DNA of 64,000 bases from Herbaspirillum sp. YR522 (GTDB lineage: Bacteria; Pseudomonadota; Gammaproteobacteria; Burkholderiales; Burkholderiaceae_D), in NCBI RefSeq assembly GCF_000282575.1, contig NZ_AKJA01000044.1:1-64000 (forward strand). Direction: 5' to 3'. The translations under genes were made by a program, and so were the position numbers. Under the pieces are notes generated by a model. It did no database searches. It was given only the letters and a program-made list of their open reading frames with translations, and was not told where the DNA came from. Below, piece by piece: positions 8,749 to 17,585 of the stretch (position 1 is the stretch's first letter; each line of letters starts with the position of its first letter).

Positions 8749-9267
8749 GTGGTGCAGACGATGGAAGGCATCACCGAGAGCTCGCGCCGCATCGCCGATA
8801 TCATCAGCGTGATCGATGGCATCGCGTTCCAGACCAATATCCTCGCGCTCAATGCCGCCGTCGAAGCCGCACGCGCCGGCGAGCAGGGTCGCGGCTTTGC
8901 CGTGGTGGCTTCCGAGGTGCGCTCGCTGGCGCAACGTTCGGCCGCCGCCGCCAAGGAGATCAAGGCGCTGATCGACGACTCGGTGGAGAAGGTCGGCGCC
9001 GGCAGCGAACTGGTCGAACGTGCCGGCGCGACCATGACCGAGGTGGTGGCCAGCGTCAAGCGCGTGACCGACATCGTGGTCGAGATCAGGGCAGCGACCC
9101 ATGAACAGAACGCTGGCCTGGGCGAGATCAACCTGGCCATTACCCAGGTGGACGAGACTACCCGGCAAAATGCCGCCCTGGTCGAGCAGGCCGCCGCTGC
9201 GGCCGATGCGCGCAAGGGGCAGGCCGGTAACCTGGCCGTGGTGGTCGGCAGGTTCAAGCTGGATTAG
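8749..9267 (+). pseudogene. 3' remnant of a second methyl-accepting chemotaxis protein
   Basis: Open frame for about 172 residues that match only the cytoplasmic signalling end of a chemoreceptor: [20 protein letters not shown], the tip [18 protein letters not shown], and the descending helix ending in [13 protein letters not shown]. An in-frame TAA lies at 8722-8724, and sensor, membrane and HAMP regions are absent. A GTG at 8749 has no convincing ribosome site. The fragment is in inverted orientation to the intact receptor gene at 6760-8391 and closely similar over about 70 residues of the tip. It is most likely a decayed or recombined copy; a short soluble signalling protein is the less likely alternative. 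Confidence 0.75.
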
Positions 9268-9322
9268 ACGGCGCCGGCGCGGGCGCCGACTGCCTGCTCC
9301 CGGCCCCGCCACCGTCACCGCG

Positions 9323-11488
9323 TCAGTACTTCCAGTTGATCGCCAGGCTGCCGTTGATCGGTGGTGCGTAGTAACCCGATCCCTGCTTGACGCTGTAGAA
9401 ATACTTCTTGTTGAACACATTGTTCAGGTTCAACGACACGCTCAGGTTCTTGCTGATCTCATAGCTCGACATCAGGTTGAGCACCGAATAGCCGCCCTGG
9501 TACGCAGTGTTGAGGGCATCGGAACTGGTCCTGCCCTGGTACAGCAGGCTGGCACCGAGCTTGACCCGTTCCAGCTGCGGCACGCGGTAGGTGGTCGACA
9601 GGCGCAACTGCCGGCGCGGCACGAAGCTCCGTACCGACACGCCATTGTCGTCGGTGATACGCATGGCCATCACACCCAGTGCGGCTTGCCAGTTGCGTGC
9701 CAGTTCTCCGCTCAGGTTGAATTCGGCACCTTCGGAGCGGGCGTCGATGCCCTTGTAGTAATAGGAGAAGTCGGCGAACGCCCCGGCGTAGTCGGCCAGG
9801 CCGGTCTGCTTGACGCGAAATACCGAGGCCGAGGTATTGAGGCGGCGTTCGAAGAACTCACCCTTGAGGCCGAGTTCGACACTGTCACCCTTGGCCGCGG
9901 CCAGCGTGGCGTGGTCGACGTCGACCTGGTATTGCGGATTGAAGATCTTGCTGTAGTTGGCGAAGGCCGAGATGTTGCGGTTCAGGTCGACCACCAGCCC
10001 GGCATAGGGCGACACCGCCGACTGGCTCAATACATGCGCATCGCTCTCGGCGTAACCGCTGGAATCGGCCTGGGTATAGTTGGCGCCCAGCAGCAGCTTG
10101 ACGCGTTCGTGCAGGTTCAGGCGGGTGGCGGCGTAGACCGTCTTGCGCGTATCCGAATATGCCTGGGTGGTCATGTCGCCGTTGTAGACCGGGACCGGAA
10201 AGGCGCCGCCGAAGGCCTGCGCCAACGGGATGTCGTAGTAATAGCCGCCAGCACCGGAGTCCGAGTTGCGGCTGAGCTGGGTCTGCCTGGAACGCGACCA
10301 GGCCAGGCCGACATTGAGGTCATGCTCGCGACCGAACAGGGTGAATCTGCCGCCCACATTGCTATCGACGAAGCTGCGCTTGTTGCTGCTGGTGGTGGTC
10401 GACGGAAAGCCCAGCAGGCCGGTGCCATTGGCGGCGTCGTAGCTGCCGGCCACATAGAACAGCGAGCTGTCGCTATCGATCACATCGTAGTTCAGCGAAG
10501 TCTTCCATTGCCAGTCGTCGCCCAGCTTCTGGTTCAACTCGGCAAAACTGCGTTGCTCCTTGGTGTCGTAATAGGCCCAGTCGGCCGAGGTGCTGGCGCC
10601 CACGCCGTACTGCGCCCGGCTGGCATCGGCATTGCTCAGTGGCAGCGCGCCCCACATCGCGCCCTTCGAATGGTTCTTCTGGTAGCTGTAGCCCAGCGTG
10701 GCCACGGTCGAACTGCCCAGGTCGGCCTGCACCACGCCGTAGATCAGGTCCTTGGTGGGCTGGTAGCGGTCGAGATAGGAATTGCCTTCCTGGTGCGCCG
10801 CCACCAGGCGCCCCGATACGGTACCGGCCTGGTTCAAGGGCGTCGAGATGTCGGCGTCGAGGCGTCTGGTGTTCCACGAACTCAAGGTCACGCCGGCCGA
10901 TGCCTGCAATACCGGCGTCGGGCGCTTGCGCACGAAGTTGATGGTGGCCGACGGATTGCCGGTCGATGCCCCCAGCCCGTTGGCGCCGGACAGCACTTCG
11001 ACACGGTCGAACAAGGCGGTATCGAGGTCGCCCGCCTGGGCGCTGTAGGTCAGCGGCACGCCCACGCCGTCGAACATGAAGTTGGTTACGTCGAAACCGC
11101 GCGCGCTGAAGTAGGTGCGGTCGGTCTCGGACTTGTCCACGGTCACGCCGGCGGTATTGAGCAGCACGTCATTGACCGTATTGAGCTTGAAGTCATCCAT
11201 CTTGGCGCGCGTGGTCACCGTGATGCTTTGCGGCGTTTCGCGCGGCGACAGCGAGATCCGGGTGGCGCCACTGCTTTCGCGCACCGTGTAGGTATCGGAC
11301 CCTTCGGTCACGGCCGGCACCTGGCCGGCCGATACGGTCACGGTGGGCAGGCTGGCCTGGCTGTCAGCCGTGTTGGCGGGCTGCGCCGACGTGCTCTGGG
11401 CGGTTGCAGGAACGGCGGAAAGAACCGCGCAGGCGGCCGAGATGGCGGTCACCAGTGCGCGGGGTGGGGGAAGCAGGCGGGGATGCAT
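9323..11488 (-). CDS. TonB-dependent siderophore-type outer-membrane receptor
   Basis: The 721-residue protein has an N-terminal signal peptide (about residues 1-31, ending ATAQ). A TonB-box-like LPTVTVSAG is followed by a plug domain with ETPQSITVTTRAKMDDF and a 22-strand-type beta-barrel ending in a C-terminal aromatic (LAINWKY). The plug is of the FhuE/FpvA siderophore-receptor subfamily, but there is no N-terminal secretin/STN signalling extension, so it should not signal to a FecR-type anti-sigma factor. The start at MHPRLLPPP was chosen because the signal peptide begins there and GAAGGA precedes it. It lies 170 bases downstream of a 52-codon secreted-peptide gene and an AraC gene on the same strand. 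Ferric siderophore uptake is the family role; no Fur box was recognised. Confidence 0.93.
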   Translation of the reverse strand: MHPRLLPPPRALVTAISAACAVLSAVPATAQSTSAQPANTADSQASLPTVTVSAGQVPAVTEGSDTYTVRESSGATRISLSPRETPQSITVTTRAKMDDFKLNTVNDVLLNTAGVTVDKSETDRTYFSARGFDVTNFMFDGVGVPLTYSAQAGDLDTALFDRVEVLSGANGLGASTGNPSATINFVRKRPTPVLQASAGVTLSSWNTRRLDADISTPLNQAGTVSGRLVAAHQEGNSYLDRYQPTKDLIYGVVQADLGSSTVATLGYSYQKNHSKGAMWGALPLSNADASRAQYGVGASTSADWAYYDTKEQRSFAELNQKLGDDWQWKTSLNYDVIDSDSSLFYVAGSYDAANGTGLLGFPSTTTSSNKRSFVDSNVGGRFTLFGREHDLNVGLAWSRSRQTQLSRNSDSGAGGYYYDIPLAQAFGGAFPVPVYNGDMTTQAYSDTRKTVYAATRLNLHERVKLLLGANYTQADSSGYAESDAHVLSQSAVSPYAGLVVDLNRNISAFANYSKIFNPQYQVDVDHATLAAAKGDSVELGLKGEFFERRLNTSASVFRVKQTGLADYAGAFADFSYYYKGIDARSEGAEFNLSGELARNWQAALGVMAMRITDDNGVSVRSFVPRRQLRLSTTYRVPQLERVKLGASLLYQGRTSSDALNTAYQGGYSVLNLMSSYEISKNLSVSLNLNNVFNKKYFYSVKQGSGYYAPPINGSLAINWKY

Positions 11489-11658
11489 GGCGTTCGATTC
11501 CTTCAGTGTGGGTGATCTGAGGGGAGGTAACGCGAGGCATCCGAAAGTGATCATCCGGCGCACAAGATGAACGGCACCGCGGGGTGCCGGTCGCACGAGG
11601 TGCCAGCCGGGAGCTTGCTGTCGGCCTGTCGGTGCGACGAGAGGCCGGCTTGTCCGGT

Positions 11659-11817
11659 TCAGGAAAACATCTTGCCGACGATATTGGCACCCACGTGCAG
11701 GATCATGGCGATCGGCGATTCGTAGTCGAAGGCACCGTCGAAGATGCTGCCGGCGCGGGCGGCGGTAGCGAACAGGGTCAAGGCGATGGCGGCGGTAGTG
11801 GTGGTGATGATGCGCAT
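11659..11817 (-). CDS. Small secreted peptide upstream of TonB receptor
   Basis: The ORF is 52 codons with AGGAG seven bases before the ATG. The N-terminus MRIITTTTAAIALTLFATAARA is a clean signal peptide with an ARA cleavage site, leaving a roughly 30-residue mature peptide that starts GSIFDGAFDYESP and ends VGKMFS. The mature part is hydrophobic with an acidic front and has no cysteine. It is followed by 170 bases and then the TonB receptor gene on the same strand; a 7-bp stem (CGGCACC/GGTGCCG, 11572-11589) lies between them. No family was recognised. Signal peptide plus good ribosome site argue that it is real. Confidence 0.65.
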   Translation of the reverse strand: MRIITTTTAAIALTLFATAARAGSIFDGAFDYESPIAMILHVGANIVGKMFS

Positions 11818-11971
11818 GATGTTCTCCTGTTGGTCAGTTCCGGGTTGTCCGATCCGCTGTGTCGTTTCGGTATGGGTGTATCTTGATCGCGGCCGGTTAC
11901 CGTTCGATGTCAGCGACGATGCCGATTATTTCAGTTGAAACAGGCAGGCGTCGGTGGCGCAGGATGCAGCG

Positions 11972-12910
11972 TCATGCGGTGGCCAGGGGCGCAGTGGGCT
12001 TGCCGTCGGCCACCGCTTGCCGTGACCTTGAATATTGTCCGGGTGGCATCCCGGCGTGGCGCGTGAAGGCGACGGTGAAGGTGCTGGCCGAACTGTAGCC
12101 GACCTGTGCCGCCACTTCGGCGATGGCCTGGCCACGTGCCAGGCGATTGCTGGCCAGCGCCATGCGCCACGACAGCAGGTATTGCATGGGCGTCACTCCC
12201 AGGGCGGCGCTGAATCGTTCGAAGAAGGCCGAGCGTGACAGCGCCGATTCCTTGGCCATCAACGCTACCGTCCATGGTTCTTGCGGGCGTTCGTGGATGC
12301 GCCGGATCGCGTGGGCCAGGCGGCTGTCGGCAAGTGCGCGCAATAGCCCGGGCGACCTCACCGCATTGCTCGACGAGCGCAGCGCCTCGATCAGCATCAC
12401 TTCCAACAGGCGCTCCAGCACCACTTCCCGCGCTGCCCGATGCGCGCGCGATTCATCGATGACCAGTTGCACCAGCGAAGACAGGCGCTGGTCGCCCCGG
12501 ATATGGACCAGGCTGGGCAGCAGCGTCAGCAGCAAGGCCGAATCGGGCGAGCCGAGGTGACAGAAGCCGACCAGCGTTCGCACGTCGGCATCGACCCCCA
12601 GCAGGCCATTGCGGTGCTCGCCGTTCTCCAGCACCGCCGGCGCCGACTGCCATTGCGCATCGTCCGGCGGCTCGAAACTGGTTGCCGAAAAGCGGGCCAT
12701 GGAGGGAATCAGCAGGAAGTCGCCCGCCTCGACGAGCAACGGCGTGCCATCGATCGTATAGCGCATCTTTCCATCCAGCACCACGCAACAGCACAAGGGC
12801 GCATCGTCGAGTTCGCCGCGCACTCCCCAGCGACCGGCGCCGGTGACGATCTTGGAATGCGCCATCTTGGGCTGCAGCAGCGCGACAACGGAACTGAGCG
12901 GATCGATCAT
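11972..12910 (-). CDS. AraC-family regulator with cupin sensor domain
   Basis: The 312-residue transcription factor has an N-terminal cupin-type ligand domain of the cupin_6 kind (about 15-190, with CCCVVLDGKMRYTIDG) and a C-terminal double helix-turn-helix of the AraC type (about 205-300). The second helix-turn-helix shows IAEVAAQVGYSSASTFTVAF, the usual signature. It is transcribed divergently from the SDR gene at 13005, with 94 bases between the starts, which is the common arrangement for control of that SDR. It is also upstream of the secreted-peptide and TonB genes on its own strand, so it could act on those instead. The effector is unknown. Confidence 0.9.
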   Translation of the reverse strand: MIDPLSSVVALLQPKMAHSKIVTGAGRWGVRGELDDAPLCCCVVLDGKMRYTIDGTPLLVEAGDFLLIPSMARFSATSFEPPDDAQWQSAPAVLENGEHRNGLLGVDADVRTLVGFCHLGSPDSALLLTLLPSLVHIRGDQRLSSLVQLVIDESRAHRAAREVVLERLLEVMLIEALRSSSNAVRSPGLLRALADSRLAHAIRRIHERPQEPWTVALMAKESALSRSAFFERFSAALGVTPMQYLLSWRMALASNRLARGQAIAEVAAQVGYSSASTFTVAFTRHAGMPPGQYSRSRQAVADGKPTAPLATA

Positions 12911-13004
12911 GGCCGGACTATCTCAAACAAAATTAAGACTTTTGATTGTAGATGGTTTGGATGAAGGGGGCTATCGTTGGGTCTCACACGTTGAAAGGAC
13001 GCTC

Positions 13005-13760
13005 ATGAAAACCATATTGATCACTGGCTGCTCTTCCGGATTCGGTCTGGAAACCGCCAAGTACTTCCTGGCCCGCGACTGGAAGGTCATTGCCGCCATG
13101 CGCACCCCGCGCGCCGATGTCTTGCCGAAGTCCCCGCAGCTGACGATCGTGCAACTGGACGTCACCGATGCCGACAGCATCCGGCAGGCGCTCGACCAGG
13201 CCGGGCCGGTGGATGTGCTGGTCAACAATGCCGGCGTGGGCATGCTGGGCCCGTTCGAAAGCACCGCGATGGAGTCCGTGCGCGAGGTATTCGAGACCAA
13301 CACCTTCGGTACCATGGCGATGACGCAGGCGCTGCTGCCGCAGTTTCGGGCCCGCAGGTCAGGCATGGTCATCAACGTGGCGTCAACGGTGACCCTGAAA
13401 GCCTTGCCGCTGCTCCCGGTCTATACGGCCAGCAAGGCAGCCATCGTCGCCTTTAGCGCATCCCTGGCGCTGGAACTCGACCAGTTCAATATCCGGGTGG
13501 GCGTGGTGCTGCCCGGCATGGCACCGGAAACCGCCTTTGCCAGCAACGCCCATGCGCGCGTGGCACAGGCCTTTCCCGAGGACTATGCGGGCATCATGAA
13601 CACGGTGCTATCCGGATTCCAGGACTACCAGGGGCCCGTGACCCATGCCACCGATGTCGCCGAGGTGATCTGGCAAGCGGTGCAGGACGACACGACCGCG
13701 TTTCGCATCCCTGCGGGGGCCGATGCGGTCCAGTGGTTCGACCAGAGCAACGGGCGCTGA
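13005..13760 (+). CDS. Short-chain dehydrogenase/reductase
   Basis: The 251-residue cytoplasmic SDR has the nucleotide-binding TGCSSGFG at 7-14, NNAG at 74-77 and the catalytic Ser127, Tyr140 and Lys144 (YTASK). The ATG at 13005 follows GAAAGGA and gives the normal N-terminus MKTILITG; the longer frame upstream runs into the AraC promoter. It is divergent from the AraC regulator at 11972-12910 and followed by a strong terminator. The substrate cannot be named; family members act on sugars, steroids, aldehydes and ketones. Confidence 0.9.
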   Translation: MKTILITGCSSGFGLETAKYFLARDWKVIAAMRTPRADVLPKSPQLTIVQLDVTDADSIRQALDQAGPVDVLVNNAGVGMLGPFESTAMESVREVFETNTFGTMAMTQALLPQFRARRSGMVINVASTVTLKALPLLPVYTASKAAIVAFSASLALELDQFNIRVGVVLPGMAPETAFASNAHARVAQAFPEDYAGIMNTVLSGFQDYQGPVTHATDVAEVIWQAVQDDTTAFRIPAGADAVQWFDQSNGR

Positions 13761-13790
13761 ACGGCCCCTTCGATGGCGTTGCTCGAATGC

Positions 13791-13819
13791 AAAACCGGCC
13801 TTCGAGAGGCCGGTTTTTT
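13791..13819 (+). terminator. Rho-independent terminator after the SDR gene
   Basis: Stem AAACCGGCCT / AGGCCGGTTT with a 5-base loop (TCGAG), followed by a run of T on the plus strand. Because the left side is A-rich it can also work on the minus strand, ending the small gene at 13837-13959. Confidence 0.9.
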
Positions 13820-13836
13820 CATGCCATCAAGAACGC

Positions 13837-13959
13837 TCAGCGCGCAGCCTCGGATTCGTGGAACGACTCTTCGAGGTCGTACAGGGACTCGATGGCGGCG
13901 ATCAGCAGGCCGATGTGATGGCGACGGTAGATCAGTTTCTTCTTCAGGCGATTGTTCAT
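13837..13959 (-). CDS. Small basic/acidic protein, 40 residues
   Basis: A 40-codon ORF (MNNRLKKKLIYRRHH... ending SEAAR). GGAG lies eight bases upstream of the ATG, and the terminator at 13791-13819 lies just beyond its stop. The N-terminal third is strongly basic (Lys/Arg/His), the middle is a short hydrophobic helix (GLLIAAI) and the C-terminus is acidic (YDLEESFHESE), so the product is an amphipathic, bipolar helix. No family was recognised. The ribosome site, terminator and polar design support a real gene. Confidence 0.6.
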   Translation of the reverse strand: MNNRLKKKLIYRRHHIGLLIAAIESLYDLEESFHESEAAR

Positions 13960-14131
13960 GTTTTCTCCAACGACCAGCACCATGCTGGTTCTTGCACGGT
14001 CAAGGCCGCGTCGAGCGCGGCCGGGATTGAGGTTCAGCAGGCGTGATTGTAGTGCCAAACTTCCCTGCACTCCATTGACAAAGTAATAAGGCGGTCGACG
14101 GCCACGCCGACGAACGCCTGCCCCGCCGGCG

Positions 14132-14299
14132 CTAGAGGACTTCCTCGCTGCGCTGCCGGGCTTCTTCCCGCGCATCTTCCATCAGGCGTCTTGTATCGAC
14201 CTTGCCGCGCAGCAGCGCCGCATGTACTTCAGGGTTGATCGGAGCGACGGTCATCAGCTCCTTGAGGTTGGCCGTACTTTCGTTGTAACGCTGATGCAT
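14132..14299 (-). CDS. Small hypothetical protein, 55 residues
   Basis: A 55-codon ORF starting at MHQRYNESTANL with GGAG five bases before the ATG. The protein is soluble, charged and predicted helical, with VAPINPEVHAALLRGKVDTRRLME in the middle and an Arg/Glu-rich tail (EDAREEARQRSEEVL). A longer in-frame extension to 14392 lacks a ribosome site. It lies between two AraC/SDR units and 172 bases upstream of the 40-residue gene on the same strand. The function is unknown. Confidence 0.55.
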   Translation of the reverse strand: MHQRYNESTANLKELMTVAPINPEVHAALLRGKVDTRRLMEDAREEARQRSEEVL

Positions 14300-14404
14300 A
14301 GCTACTCCAGATCGAAAGAGATATACCCTTGTACCACGGATGAGCGGTTTGCACTGATATACAAGCGCCTCCGATGCCTCCAAGGGTAGCAAGCGCGTGC
14401 TTCA

Positions 14405-15349
14405 TCAGTGTGACGACACATAGATGGCGTCGGCCAACGGCGCGGGAAGGGTGAAGCTGGCGCGCATGCGCTTGGCCTCGGCCGCCGGCGTGGCACCGAA
14501 CAAGCGCCTGAACTCCCGGCTGAACTGCGACGCGCTGGTGTAACCCACGGCAACGCCGGCCGCCTCCGCCGTCATGCCCTGTCGCACCATCAGCAGGCGC
14601 GCCTGGTGCAGCCGCGTCGATTTCACATACTGCATCGGCGAGGCCTGGGTGATGGCCTTGAAGTTGGCATAGAAACTGGGTTCGCTCATGCCGGCCTCGC
14701 CAGCCAGGCGGGTGACGTCGAGCGGCTGCGCATAGCTGGCGTGGATCAGCCGCAGGGCGCGCGCGACCTTGCCGAACTGGCCACGCATTGCCAGTGCCTG
14801 TCGCAAGGGGCCACCCTGGGCGCCGGTCAGCACGCGAAAATAGATTTCCCGCAATAGAGCCTGCCCCAGGATGGCGGCCTCGAGCGGGTGCCGCATCGCC
14901 TGCAGAAAGCGCAATACCGAACTCTGCATCGCTTCATCCATGCGCGTGGACATCATGCTGCGCGGCGCCTCGATCGGCTGCCGCGGCGCCTGCCGGTCGA
15001 TCTGCCCGGTCACCTCGGCGGCCAGGGTGAAGTCCAGATGCAGGTAGAGCGCCAGCAACGGTCGCTCGGGCGAGGCCTCGGTTTCCATGTCGAATGGAAC
15101 CGGCACCGATACGGCCAGGTAGTGATGTTCGTCGTACAGGTAGAGCTGGTCGCCGAAGAAACCACGCTTGCGCCCCTGGCACACGATGACGATCCCCGGA
15201 TCGTAGAGGACCGGGGTGCGTGCCAGCGCGCGGTCTGAACGCAGGATGCGCACGCTGGGCACTGCAGTCAGGTTATAGCCTTCCTCGGGCGCCAGCGCAG
15301 CGAGCAGGGCCACGATGCGCTGTTGGGTCTGGTCATCTTCGTTGATCAT
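14405..15349 (-). CDS. AraC-family regulator with AraC_N-type N-terminal domain
   Basis: The protein has 314 residues if it starts at MINEDDQTQQ (15349); an ATG at 15382 would add 11 residues, and neither has a strong ribosome site. The N-terminal half has the AraC_N pattern (LYDPGIVIVCQGRKRG at about 58-73, then a YLAVSVPVPF strand), and the C-terminal 110 residues form the paired helix-turn-helix, with AGVAVGYTSASQFSREFRRLFG as the second unit. It is divergent from the SDR at 15442 (92 bases between starts), which it most probably regulates. Members of this subgroup commonly pair with SDR or aldo-keto genes. The effector is not known. Confidence 0.9.
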   Translation of the reverse strand: MINEDDQTQQRIVALLAALAPEEGYNLTAVPSVRILRSDRALARTPVLYDPGIVIVCQGRKRGFFGDQLYLYDEHHYLAVSVPVPFDMETEASPERPLLALYLHLDFTLAAEVTGQIDRQAPRQPIEAPRSMMSTRMDEAMQSSVLRFLQAMRHPLEAAILGQALLREIYFRVLTGAQGGPLRQALAMRGQFGKVARALRLIHASYAQPLDVTRLAGEAGMSEPSFYANFKAITQASPMQYVKSTRLHQARLLMVRQGMTAEAAGVAVGYTSASQFSREFRRLFGATPAAEAKRMRASFTLPAPLADAIYVSSH

Positions 15350-15441
15350 AGGTTTAGGCAATAATCGTAGGCGAATTCGCATTAGATCTTCTGGTTGTGA
15401 TCGCTATTATGCATATCCCGATTCGATTCAGGAGAAGCAAC

Positions 15442-16275
15442 GTGGCACACCGAAAGATTATTTTCATCACTGGCGTAAGCAGCGGCTTTGGCCGCGCCCT
15501 GGCGCAGGAAGCATTGGCGGCCGGGGATACGGTAGTGGGCACCGTCAGAAGCGAACAGGCCCGGCAGGACTTCGCGTCCTTGGCGGCCGATCATGCCCAC
15601 GCCTGGGTGCTCGACGTCACCGACTTCGATGCCATCGAAGGCGTCGTCGCCGAAGTCGAAGCGCAGGTGGGGCCGATCGATGTACTGGTCAACAACGCCG
15701 GCTACGGTCACGAGGGCGTGCTGGAAGAATCCGCGCTGGCAGAGATGCGCCGGCAGTTCGACGTCAATGTGTTCGGTGCCGTGGCCATGACGCGGGCGGT
15801 ACTGCCCTTCATGCGCGGCCGTCGCCGCGGCCATATCATCAATATCACCTCCATGGGAGGGCATGCCACGATGCCCGGGATCGCCTATTACTGCGGCAGC
15901 AAGTTCGCCCTGGAGGGCATTTCCGAGGCGCTGGGCAAGGAACTCAAGCCCTTGGGCATCGACGTTACCGCCGTGGCGCCCGGGTCCTTCCGTACCGACT
16001 GGGCGGGCCGGTCGATGGTGCGCACCCCGAGGTCGATTGCCGACTACGATCCGATCTTCGATGCGCTACGGGCGGCACGCCAGGCAAAGAGCGGCAAGCA
16101 ACTGGGCGACCCGGTCAAGGCCGCGCGCGCGATCCTGGCGGTGTTGGCCGCAGCCCATCCCCCCGCGCATCTTCTCCTGGGCAGCGATGCACTCGATCTG
16201 GTGCGCCAGAAATGGTCGGCGTTCGAGCACGAGATGCGGACCTGGGAGGCGGTCACGCTATCGACGGATGGTTGA
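15442..16275 (+). CDS. Short-chain dehydrogenase/reductase
   Basis: The 277-residue SDR begins at GTG, eight bases after AGGAG (15430-15434); the ATG 45 bases further up lacks a ribosome site and would add a non-conserved leader. It shows TGVSSGFG at 10-17, NNAG at 84-87, Ser137, Tyr150 and Lys154 (YCGSK). The C-terminal third is longer than in the SDR at 13005, as in oxidoreductases of the DltE-like or YkvO-like kind. It is divergent from an AraC regulator and convergent with the binding-protein gene at 16321. The substrate is unknown. Confidence 0.9.
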   Translation: MAHRKIIFITGVSSGFGRALAQEALAAGDTVVGTVRSEQARQDFASLAADHAHAWVLDVTDFDAIEGVVAEVEAQVGPIDVLVNNAGYGHEGVLEESALAEMRRQFDVNVFGAVAMTRAVLPFMRGRRRGHIINITSMGGHATMPGIAYYCGSKFALEGISEALGKELKPLGIDVTAVAPGSFRTDWAGRSMVRTPRSIADYDPIFDALRAARQAKSGKQLGDPVKAARAILAVLAAAHPPAHLLLGSDALDLVRQKWSAFEHEMRTWEAVTLSTDG

Positions 16276-16320
16276 AGGTTCGCCCGTGCAGGCAGGCCGC
16301 TTGAACGGGCACCGCAACAA

Positions 16321-17157
16321 CTAGGGCGTCTTGAGAAACACGCTGTCGTAGATCTTTCGAATCTCGGCCACGGAGGCGGGGTCGTGCCATTTTTCCACGA
16401 TGCTGCGGTAATAGGGTTTGTCTCGATTGGCATCGAGCACCGTATTGACCTGCTCTATCACTTTCTTCCCCCATGCATTCCTGGGACACATCACCCGGTT
16501 GAACACGACCTCGTCCGCTTCCAGCGTGGCAATGGCGACCAGTTCGTCCGGGCGGCCCATCAGCCGGGCCTGGTCGAAGGCCAGCAACGGCAATTCGATC
16601 ATGTAGTCCAGGCGCCCGGCCAGCAACATGCTGATGGCTTCGGCCTGTTCCGAGTAGGACTCCCTGGGCGGGTAACTCGTGAGCAGTCTGTCCACCGTCG
16701 GGCTGTAGGATCGGTTGCGCATGACCGACGTGACCAGTTGGCTATTCTGCAGCAGCCGCTGCAGCGATTGCGGTCCGGCGAATTGGGCCGCGCGGTCACG
16801 GCGCACGATGATGCGTAACGGCAGGAAGATCGACGTGGGCAGCGAGAAATAGCCATCGCCTTCGCGCTCCGGCGTTTTCAGCGTCCCGATATAGCACCAA
16901 TGAGCGCCTCTTTTTATTTCGCTGATCACACGGGGAAACGGCGCGCCCAGTTCCACATGCTGGTATTGGGGAAGGTTCTCCTTGAGCACGTCGAGTGTCA
17001 GATCGAAGATACCTTGATGCGCCAGCGGACCCTCCCTGATCATGTAGGGCGGCACATGGTGTTTTCCCCAGATGATCTGGTCGGCCGCTAACGCGCCGGG
17101 GCATAGCGTAGCGCTGAGCAGCAGTGGCAGAAGGTAATGCAGAACTCTGGACAGCAT
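16321..17157 (-). CDS. Periplasmic solute-binding-like protein (TIGR02285 type)
   Basis: The 278-residue protein has a signal peptide (MLSRVLHYLLPLLLSATLCPGALA, about 24 residues) and a type-2 periplasmic binding fold: IIWGKHHVPPYMIREGPL in the first lobe and a GLKT/GYFSLPTS-type hinge region. The start at 17157 was chosen because the signal peptide begins there. It resembles the TIGR02285 group of transporter-substrate-binding-like proteins, which are not linked to permease genes; no permease is adjacent here either. The role may be sensing or scavenging of a small polar solute. It is convergent with the SDR gene. Confidence 0.8.
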   Translation of the reverse strand: MLSRVLHYLLPLLLSATLCPGALAADQIIWGKHHVPPYMIREGPLAHQGIFDLTLDVLKENLPQYQHVELGAPFPRVISEIKRGAHWCYIGTLKTPEREGDGYFSLPTSIFLPLRIIVRRDRAAQFAGPQSLQRLLQNSQLVTSVMRNRSYSPTVDRLLTSYPPRESYSEQAEAISMLLAGRLDYMIELPLLAFDQARLMGRPDELVAIATLEADEVVFNRVMCPRNAWGKKVIEQVNTVLDANRDKPYYRSIVEKWHDPASVAEIRKIYDSVFLKTP

Positions 17158-17585
17158 TGCCTGTTCTCTTCTATAGGACCGCAAAGGAAACCGCGCTACC
17201 GGCACTGGTCGCGTTCGGCAATTCTTGCACAATAGCGGTCATCCTGCTGATGCCCGCGTTGTGCGCGGCGAGTCCTGCGGCACCAGTTTCAGGTCGGGCT
17301 GCGCGGCAGCCCATCGGCCAGTTGCTCGCGGGCGCCTGATACCCCGTTGCCGAACACCGCGTCGGGGTCGTCCGGGGATGCGATCCGCATCGCTGCATGG
17401 GGCGCCGCACCGTTGCGGTCGGCGCGCAGCATGATGCGGACCCGGGGCATGGCCCCTGTGCATGTTTCAACCGAAACATCCACTGCCTGGATCGAAACCG
17501 TCGTGCAACCAGCCGCGCCTACTATGCATACACGGCCACACGCCACAGGGCGCGGGCAGACGACAACCTCTATCGGGAGATCAAC
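17158..17585. other. Sparse intergenic region
   Basis: Contains the 5' side of the binding-protein gene (promoter expected on the minus strand near 17160-17230) and then about 350 bases without a gene I can support. Long open frames on both strands here have the composition of GC-rich random frames and no recognisable domain. Confidence 0.5.

Noticed and set aside
9268-9290. GGCGCC-rich stem between the receptor remnant and the TonB gene
   Set aside because: GC-palindrome chance pairing is common here and no T-run follows.
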